From contig UQTM01000091.1 of assembly GCA_900544025.1 (NCBI GenBank), forward strand, positions 1 through 12,319: 12,319 bases of DNA. The letters run 5' to 3'. Source of the DNA: an uncultured Odoribacter sp. (GTDB lineage Bacteria > Bacteroidota > Bacteroidia > Bacteroidales > Marinifilaceae). Positions 7,165 through 12,319 of this stretch are shown here, one piece after another (positions within the stretch are counted from its first letter, which is position 1; each line of letters opens with the position of its first letter). Under the pieces are notes generated by a model. The model was given only the letters and a program-made list of their open reading frames with translations. It searched no databases and had not been told where the DNA came from. Position numbers and translations under genes: made by a program.

Positions 7165-7767
7165 ATGAATATGAAAAATGTTGTATTTGATTTAGGCGGG
7201 GTTGTGGTCGATTGGAATCCGCAGCGATTGTTACAGGAATATCCGGGGGATAAGGCTTTGCCTGTGTCTTTGTTCGAAAGAGGATTTTTTCAGGAATATT
7301 GGGTCGATTTCGACCGGGGCACCGTGTCACAAGAGAAAATGGTGGAGGAAATGAGCGATTTTGCCCGTCGTCCGTTCCAGGAATGTTGGGAGTTTGTGGA
7401 ATATATCAAGCATTCGTTGAGCGATATTCCCAAAACGGTCAGTCTGATTGAAAGGCTTTCGGTGGAAGGGTATAATCTGTATTGCTTGTCGAATATGTCG
7501 ATAGAGTTTTACGATTATCTGAAAGTGCGGGACGTATTCACTTATTTCAACGGGCAGATCATTTCAGCTTTGGAAAAATTAGTGAAGCCGGAGCCTGAGA
7601 TTTATATGCGTTTGGTGGAACGTTATCATATTAAGCCGGAAGAAACCCTTTTTATCGACGATTTGAGCAAGAATACGGAAGCTGCCGAGAAACTCGGTTT
7701 CCACACGGTGCTGTTTGCCGATCGCGAACGGGGCTACGAACAGATCGAAAAATTACTGGGCATTTGA
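7165..7767 (+). CDS. HAD-superfamily phosphatase, YihX-like
   Basis: A 200-residue cytosolic haloacid-dehalogenase-type hydrolase. All four HAD motifs are visible: motif I FDLGGVV with nucleophile Asp9, motif II LSN at 109-110, motif III Lys141 in LVKPEPEIY, and motif IV Asp165-Asp166 in FIDDLSKN. In motif I the usual second Asp is replaced by Gly (DLGGV). The E. coli sugar-phosphate phosphatase YihX is similar (DLGNV), so hydrolysis of a sugar phosphate such as glucose-1-phosphate is plausible but unproven. The helical cap (about 15-95) is of the C1 type. An alternative ATG lies two codons later (7171). The gene lies 93 bases after the TonB receptor and could be read through from it or have its own promoter. 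It converges with the minus-strand dehydratase gene, with only 4 bases between the stop codons. Confidence 0.9.
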   Translation: MNMKNVVFDLGGVVVDWNPQRLLQEYPGDKALPVSLFERGFFQEYWVDFDRGTVSQEKMVEEMSDFARRPFQECWEFVEYIKHSLSDIPKTVSLIERLSVEGYNLYCLSNMSIEFYDYLKVRDVFTYFNGQIISALEKLVKPEPEIYMRLVERYHIKPEETLFIDDLSKNTEAAEKLGFHTVLFADRERGYEQIEKLLGI

Positions 7768-7771
7768 AGAA

Positions 7772-8749
7772 TTAAAAGTCCATTTTTTCGATAAGTTGCC
7801 TGATTTCCTGCGGCGTGAATTTATCCGGGTTGTTTTCGGAGTTAAATTCAAAATCAGGGGGTACGGGCTGAGCCTGATAATGGCGGCAGTAAGCGGCTTT
7901 ATCCTCATAGGGAGGCACAATGATGTAACTGTCTTTTGTCTCTATGGTATAACAGGCTTCGGTCGCAGAAACCATTTTTTCAAATAGTTTTTCTCCGGGA
8001 CGCAGGCCGACGATCCTGGTTTCGCATTGCGGGGCGACTGCTTCCGCTATGGTCATGATGTTATAGGATTTTAGTTTTGGGGCGAACGTCTCTCCGCCAA
8101 TGCTCTTTTCTAAGGCTCGCAGGGCAATGTGCACGCATTCGTCGAGCGAAGCCATAAAGCGGGTCATCCGGCTGTCGGTGACGGGAAGTATCCCGTCCTC
8201 TTTGGCTTTACGGATAAAAAAAGGAATGACGGTTCCGGTGGAAGCTAACATATTTCCGTAGCGGATCACCGATGTTTTTAGTTCCGGATGATCGTGGTGG
8301 GCGGCGATAAACAGTTTGTCGGACAGCATTTTGGTCGCTCCGTACACATTGTGCGGCGATGAAGCCATATCGGTGGACAGGGCTAAAATTTGCGGAATAT
8401 GAAATTTAACGGCGCAGTTCAGTAAATTTTCCGCCCCTGATATATTGGTGTGTATGCAATCGAGGGGATGCGCCTCCGCTTCGGGCACAATGCGCATGGC
8501 TGCCGTATGAACGATTACGTCTATATCGCGGCAGGCTTTTTCTACATCGGCGGGCAGGGCTATGTCCCCTGCTATAAATTTCAGGCGGGAGTCCCCGAGT
8601 TGTTGTGCCATTGCTGCCTGTTTCCCGGCATCGCGGGAAAAGATAATAATCTCCCGGATAGAAGGGTAAAGAGAAAGTACGGTCCGGGTAAATCGCTGCC
8701 CGAACGATCCTGTTCCGCCTGTCACTAAAATCCGTTTTCCGTTCAACAT
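7772..8749 (-). CDS. UDP-sugar 4,6-dehydratase-like protein (PseB/FlaA1-like), altered active site
   Basis: A 325-residue extended short-chain dehydrogenase/reductase closest, by recalled motifs, to PseB/FlaA1. Those enzymes turn UDP-GlcNAc into a 4-keto-6-deoxy sugar for pseudaminic acid or other surface glycans. Visible family marks are the NAD(P)-binding TGGTGSFG (10-17), GDI at about 61, AAM followed by VPEAEAHP, STD before a YGATK motif (Tyr136, Lys140), RYGNM, TDSRMTRF, LRPGEKL and a C-terminal SENNP motif. Length and order of segments are normal. The oddity is in the STDKA segment: Asp127 is kept, but the next residue, a conserved Lys that acts in catalysis in FlaA1, is Met128. The Lys in AAMKH is also changed, to Arg. 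Activity may therefore be altered. The gene starts inside the last 7 bases of the MATE gene, so the two are translationally coupled. No other pseudaminic acid genes are nearby. Confidence 0.85.
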   Translation of the reverse strand: MLNGKRILVTGGTGSFGQRFTRTVLSLYPSIREIIIFSRDAGKQAAMAQQLGDSRLKFIAGDIALPADVEKACRDIDVIVHTAAMRIVPEAEAHPLDCIHTNISGAENLLNCAVKFHIPQILALSTDMASSPHNVYGATKMLSDKLFIAAHHDHPELKTSVIRYGNMLASTGTVIPFFIRKAKEDGILPVTDSRMTRFMASLDECVHIALRALEKSIGGETFAPKLKSYNIMTIAEAVAPQCETRIVGLRPGEKLFEKMVSATEACYTIETKDSYIIVPPYEDKAAYCRHYQAQPVPPDFEFNSENNPDKFTPQEIRQLIEKMDF

Positions 8750-10095
8750 AACGATGGTTTAATTTTTCCTGTGATATAATAATACCGGAAACATAACATC
8801 AATCCGGTGACTGTCAGTCCGATCGGGTAGCCTAACCATATTCCGGTGATACCCCGGTTCAGGATGAAACCGAAAATGTAGCAAACAGGCAGGGCTATGA
8901 CCAGATATCCTAAAAAGGAGATTACCGCCATCGATACCACGTCTCCGATTCCCCGCAGGGAGTTGGCATAGGTAATCTGCAAGGCGTCTCCGAATTGGTA
9001 TAGCAGCAACATGAGCATCAGTGTCGAAACCAGACTAACCACTTCTTCCGAGGTGCTGAAAAGGTAACCGATATAATTGCTGGTGCTAAGGAAGATCAGC
9101 GAAGCGATAACCGCCAGAAAAAGAATGATGTGGAAACCCGCCATTGTGGTTTTACGTGCATTGGCTATGTCGCCCCGTCCGTAAAAATTGCTCACTCTCA
9201 CAGATATGGCCGCTCCTACTCCGTAGTAAATGGTAAAGCCGAGTGTGGAAATCGATACGACTACCTGATGGGCTGCCAGCGCAATGCTGCCGAGCCAGCC
9301 GATCATAATTCCCGTTAGGCTGAATAGTCCGGTCTCCAACCCCATTTGCAGGCCGACCATCCAGCCCATTTTATTCAGGGATTTTATGTCCGGTAAGTTG
9401 TAGGTGCTTCGTTTGTATCCTACCAGATAACGGCGGTAAGAAATGTTCCGGTAAAAAAGCAGGGCGAATGCAACGAACATAGCGATCCGGGAAAACAGGG
9501 TGGATATGCCGGCCCCCACCACTCCCAGGGCAGGAACGCCCAGCTTTCCATAAATCAGGATATAATTACCGACGATATTCAGCAGATTGGCCGAGATCAT
9601 AATATACATCGGGGTTTTGGTGTCTGTGATTCCGTCGGCGAATTGCTTGAAAGAGTTGAACAGCATGACGAAAACCAGCGAAGCCAGATGCAGTAAAAAA
9701 TAAGGACGGATCAGGGGCAAAAGATTTTCGGGTTGTCCCATCTTATCTACATTGAACCATACCGTCGTCATGATCGCTGTCATAAGGATTCCCATAAACA
9801 AATTCACCAACAAGCTGTTTCGCAACAACCTGCCGATCCGGAATTTATCGTTTTTCCCGAAGAATTGTCCCACCAACGGGGTTAATCCGTAAGAAAAGCC
9901 CAGGCCGAAAAGAATGGGAATATTGAATACGCTGTTCACGAATGAAGCGGCGGCCAGGTCGTCCGTTGCGAATTGTCCCACCATGACATTGTCGGCAATC
10001 CCCACCACAACAATGCCTAATTGCCCGATCACGATAGGGATTCCGAGTTTCGTCAGCGATTTATAATGTTCTTTGTATTGCTCGAAATATTTCAT
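8743..10095 (-). CDS. MATE family multidrug/Na+ (or H+) antiporter
   Basis: A 450-residue integral inner-membrane protein with about 12 hydrophobic helices arranged as two MatE halves. The first half begins at LGIPIVIGQLG and contains DNVMVGQF and GLGFSYGLTPLVGQFFG. The second starts near residue 235 with MGWMVGLQMGLETGLFSLTGIMIGWLG and contains ALAAHQVV. These segments are typical of NorM-like MATE transporters, which export cationic drugs or metabolites in exchange for Na+ or H+. Length is normal and I see no disruption. The last 7 bases overlap the downstream dehydratase gene, so the two form an operon. Whether that reflects a shared role or simple packing cannot be told. A TACCTTTG box stands directly in front of the ATG, so the leader must be very short. 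Confidence 0.94.
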   Translation of the reverse strand: MKYFEQYKEHYKSLTKLGIPIVIGQLGIVVVGIADNVMVGQFATDDLAAASFVNSVFNIPILFGLGFSYGLTPLVGQFFGKNDKFRIGRLLRNSLLVNLFMGILMTAIMTTVWFNVDKMGQPENLLPLIRPYFLLHLASLVFVMLFNSFKQFADGITDTKTPMYIMISANLLNIVGNYILIYGKLGVPALGVVGAGISTLFSRIAMFVAFALLFYRNISYRRYLVGYKRSTYNLPDIKSLNKMGWMVGLQMGLETGLFSLTGIMIGWLGSIALAAHQVVVSISTLGFTIYYGVGAAISVRVSNFYGRGDIANARKTTMAGFHIILFLAVIASLIFLSTSNYIGYLFSTSEEVVSLVSTLMLMLLLYQFGDALQITYANSLRGIGDVVSMAVISFLGYLVIALPVCYIFGFILNRGITGIWLGYPIGLTVTGLMLCFRYYYITGKIKPSLC

Positions 10096-10295
10096 TTTAC
10101 AAAGGTAAAAATTTATTGATTTGCAAAATGGATTGTTATTTTTTTTATAATGATCTGAAAAGTGCCGTAAAGCCCGACTTCCTGAAAATTTAGTTACGGA
10201 TATTTCAGCTAAATTTTATACCTTAGCGGCTCTAAGATCAGATGTTCGAGGATGGAGAGAACAAATGGAGTTGAAATGAAAAAACGTATGGAATT
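10096..10295. other. Divergent intergenic region with interleaved inverted repeats
   Basis: About 200 AT-rich bases separate the divergently transcribed MATE and S37 peptidase genes. Apart from the MATE promoter I see three short perfect inverted repeats that overlap one another: CCGTAA 10165-10170 with 10194-10199, CTGAAA 10182-10187 with 10203-10208, and AAATTTAG 10186-10193 with 10209-10216. They could be an operator or a folded leader for the peptidase gene, or chance in AT-rich DNA. TACCTTAG at 10219-10226 is a one-mismatch -7 box for the peptidase gene. Confidence 0.35.
10100..10107 (-). promoter_or_regulatory. -7 box of the MATE-dehydratase operon
   Basis: TACCTTTG on the minus strand (10107-10100) matches TAnnTTTG and is identical to the tRNA-Leu box. 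A TTTG stands 16 bases upstream (10127-10124), shorter than the usual 19-21. The box ends only 4 bases before the ATG, which predicts a leaderless or nearly leaderless transcript. Confidence 0.6.
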
Positions 10296-11615
10296 ATGAA
10301 AAAATTCTTAGGAACTTTATTGTGGATATGTTGTTGTTCCGTGGCTCTGTTTGCAGAGGGGAATATGCTGGAAAAACTGAAACAGATTCCGCAGGTAAGC
10401 GATATTCAGGAATTGAAGGTCGATTCTTTCGAAGAGTATTATCAATTTTGGTTCGAGCAGCCTGTCGATCATAACGATCCGTCGAAAGGAACTTTTAAGC
10501 AAAAAGTGCTCCTGGGGCATAAAAAGCAGGATGCTCCCGTGGTTGCTGAATTGGAGGGGTATAATATATGGACACAGCAGGCCGGGGAATTGACAAAATT
10601 GTTTAATGCTAACCAGCTGACCGTGGAACACCGCTTTTTTGACGAAAGCGTCCCCGCCGGAGGTATCCCCTGGGAATATCTTACGATCCGGCAGGCAGCG
10701 ACCGATCATCATGAAATCATCCAGGCGGTAAAGACTCATCTTTATCCCCGGTCGAAATGGATTTCTACCGGAATCAGCAAGGGAGGGCAAACCACTATTT
10801 TCCACCGTTATTTTTATCCGGAAGATGTGGATGTCAGTGTCCCTTACGTCGCTCCCCTGAATTTAGAGTATATCGATCCGCGCCTGGAAAGCTTTCTTGA
10901 AAAATTGGGGGCGAACCGTCTGTCGCTTACGGATGTCATGACCGGAGGAAGCACGCAGCGTGATTGTCGTTGGAGCATTCGTGATTTTCAGAATCTATGT
11001 TTTAAAAATCTCGATAAGCTTACTCCTATGCTGGAGGAGTTTGCACAGGACAATGGATATACTTACCAGCGTGTCGGGGGTGTGGAGAGAGCTTTGAAAC
11101 TGATTATTCTTGAATATCCTTTTGCATTTTGGCAATGGGGGAACAGCTGCGACGAGATTCCGGAGCCGGATACGCAAGATATGAATTTAGTGTTCGATTA
11201 TCTGATACGAATTTCTACTCCCGATTTTTTTGAGGATAAGTATATCGTTAAGATGCAGCCGTTTTTTTACGCTGCCCTCACGGAGATCGGTATGTATGCT
11301 TACAATCCGAAGCCTTTTAAGAAATATTTTAAGGGAGAAAAGGTGATCGATTTCTCGTTTACTATGCCCGACGGTGTTGAGAAAAAACCTTTCAATGCCA
11401 AACAAATGCAGGCGATTAATAAATGGTTGCAAACCGATGCAAAGAATATTTTGCTTATATCGATCACAATAACTGTCAGCGAACCTACGAATACATCAAA
11501 AGCCAGGGCTATTAAACCCTGGCTTTCACTATTAAACCAATTCTGTTACTACTTTGATAAAGAAAATTACGATCACGACGATCATGACCGGTTTCACGAT
11601 CTTATGACCATTTGA
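10296..11615 (+). CDS. S37 (PS-10-type) secreted peptidase, C-terminus replaced at a chimeric junction
   Basis: Family S37 enzymes are exported serine peptidases related to the Streptomyces PS-10 tripeptidyl aminopeptidase. The protein starts with a type I signal peptide (MKKFLGTLLWICCCSVALFA, cleavage likely after Ala20). The family's landmarks follow: FWFEQPVDHNDP, VEHRFF, and the nucleophile elbow GISKGG with Ser161. The match continues to KWLQTDAKNILLI at about residue 388. There the family expects a strand leading to the catalytic Asp (a Tyr-Gly, then Asp-Pro-Trp type segment) and later the catalytic His. Neither appears. From about 11459 the frame continues for some 51 residues of low-complexity, family-unlike sequence, crosses a terminator hairpin, and reads antisense into the permease gene until TGA at 11613-11615. 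As it stands the product should be inactive. The true gene probably continues elsewhere in the genome. The part before 11459 is confidently assigned; the remainder is not a real extension. Confidence 0.85.
   Translation: MKKFLGTLLWICCCSVALFAEGNMLEKLKQIPQVSDIQELKVDSFEEYYQFWFEQPVDHNDPSKGTFKQKVLLGHKKQDAPVVAELEGYNIWTQQAGELTKLFNANQLTVEHRFFDESVPAGGIPWEYLTIRQAATDHHEIIQAVKTHLYPRSKWISTGISKGGQTTIFHRYFYPEDVDVSVPYVAPLNLEYIDPRLESFLEKLGANRLSLTDVMTGGSTQRDCRWSIRDFQNLCFKNLDKLTPMLEEFAQDNGYTYQRVGGVERALKLIILEYPFAFWQWGNSCDEIPEPDTQDMNLVFDYLIRISTPDFFEDKYIVKMQPFFYAALTEIGMYAYNPKPFKKYFKGEKVIDFSFTMPDGVEKKPFNAKQMQAINKWLQTDAKNILLISITITVSEPTNTSKARAIKPWLSLLNQFCYYFDKENYDHDDHDRFHDLMTI
11499..11526 (-). terminator. Terminator after the TauE/SafE gene
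   Basis: A perfect 10-bp stem (AAAGCCAGGG 11499-11508 with 11517-11526) with an 8-base loop lies 5 bases beyond the stop of the minus-strand permease gene. On the minus strand the stem ends in TTTTGATGT, a modest T-tract. It could work in both directions. It belongs to the foreign side of the junction. Confidence 0.75.
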
Positions 11616-12290
11616 TGTAAAACTGTGACTTCCAAGATAGTTTCCTGCCATATTACAGCAGCCCGCAGCAATTCCCAGTGGCAGGAGTACCTTACCATTG
11701 ATCAAAAACACAACCAGTGCCGTAATATTGGTTGTAAGATTGATTGCCTTCGTTGTTCCCGCTGCATCATTCAGTGTCATATGGCAGAATCCTGTAAAAA
11801 GAAGCATCAGGAACGTGCCTGTTCCCGGTCCATAAATTCCGTCATAAATACCGATTACCACTGCGATCAGAATGCATTTAAAGATCAGCATTCCATTGAC
11901 TGCATCTGTAGTATTTTCGTCATTCCCCTGCAGTGCTTTGCTTCTGAGAACATAAAATAAGATTACCGGCAAAACGATCACCATTGCTATTTTGAGAACT
12001 CTGTCTGAAATGAGTAATGCAAGATGAGACCCCATCCAGGACCCGGCAATCGCACCAAAAATTGCCGGAATACATATTTTCCACTTCATAAAGCCCTTTT
12101 TCATATAATGGTAAGTTGCAACAGAAGTCCCCATGAAGCTGCTCATTTTATTTGTTGCAATCGCAGTATGTACCGGCAATCCGGCGATCATATATGCCGG
12201 AAGAGAGATCAGTCCCCCACCGCCGGCAATCGAATCTACAAATCCTGCCAGAAATACAAAAAAACATACTACCAGATAAACTAAAACCAC
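11532..12290 (-). CDS. TauE/SafE family permease (DUF81), Firmicutes-like
   Basis: An inner-membrane protein of the TauE/SafE family, whose members export sulfite or sulfoacetate or move other small organosulfur anions. The N-terminal signature GFVDSIAGGGGLISLP is intact, followed by a TAIATNKMSS segment and a second-half GIYDGIYGPGTGTFL. About eight hydrophobic helices span the whole length, which is normal for the family. I place the start at GTG 12290-12288 because GGGAG lies 5 bases upstream and the protein then begins right at the first helix (252 residues). The frame is open to a TTG at 12317 and to the window edge, so a longer form is possible. A Shine-Dalgarno site, and sequence that resembles Lachnospiraceae permeases from memory, contrast with the Bacteroidota genes to the left. 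It lies beyond the junction at about 11459. The substrate cannot be inferred. Confidence 0.88.
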   Translation of the reverse strand: MVLVYLVVCFFVFLAGFVDSIAGGGGLISLPAYMIAGLPVHTAIATNKMSSFMGTSVATYHYMKKGFMKWKICIPAIFGAIAGSWMGSHLALLISDRVLKIAMVIVLPVILFYVLRSKALQGNDENTTDAVNGMLIFKCILIAVVIGIYDGIYGPGTGTFLMLLFTGFCHMTLNDAAGTTKAINLTTNITALVVFLINGKVLLPLGIAAGCCNMAGNYLGSHSFTSNGHKIVKPVMIVVIVIFFIKVVTELV

Positions 12291-12319
12291 ATTTTCTCCC
12301 ACGTTCCCTGTCCTCAATT

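Noticed and set aside
11459..11615. The last ~51 residues of the peptidase frame as a new C-terminal domain
   Set aside because: They are translated from a terminator hairpin and the antisense strand of the permease gene, and they lack the catalytic Asp and His expected there.

Overview
The window looks like gut Bacteroidales (Bacteroidota) chromosome. Evidence includes TAnnTTTG-type promoter boxes, few Shine-Dalgarno sites, several lipoproteins with a Cys followed by acidic residues, a surface GH20 hexosaminidase, a TonB receptor with an N-terminal carboxypeptidase-regulatory-like domain, and a secreted S37 (PS-10-type) peptidase. I cannot fix the genus; an Odoribacter/Butyricimonas-like organism is a guess. 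The last ~860 bases do not fit this picture and look like Firmicutes (Lachnospiraceae-like) DNA.

Left part (1-2015): AT-rich DNA (21 of 60 bases are G/C at 241-300, against 28 of 60 at 4141-4200). It holds two overlapping lipoprotein genes (124-1618) that end in a strong terminator. After them comes a stretch with what look like decayed genes (1697-1926). The region abuts the 3' end of a minus-strand tRNA-Leu(CAA) at 2016-2100. The low G+C, the remnants and the position at a tRNA 3' end suggest an integrated or degraded island.

Middle part (2236-10095): ordinary, better-conserved Bacteroidales genes. A lipoprotein beta-N-acetylhexosaminidase (GH20) and a TonB-dependent receptor lie about 30 bases apart and probably act together on amino-sugar glycans at the outer membrane. 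A HAD phosphatase follows on the same strand. It converges, with a 4-base gap, on a minus-strand pair: a MATE transporter gene whose end overlaps the start of a PseB/FlaA1-like UDP-sugar 4,6-dehydratase. The dehydratase carries Met where the family has its catalytic Lys.

Right part (10096-12319): a secreted S37 peptidase gene starts normally but loses its family sequence at about 11459. The reading frame then runs on through unrelated DNA and antisense into a minus-strand TauE/SafE permease gene. The junction is either an assembly chimera or a real recombination point, and it is the most striking anomaly here. I see no convincing defence system, CRISPR array, transposase or other clearly new system.
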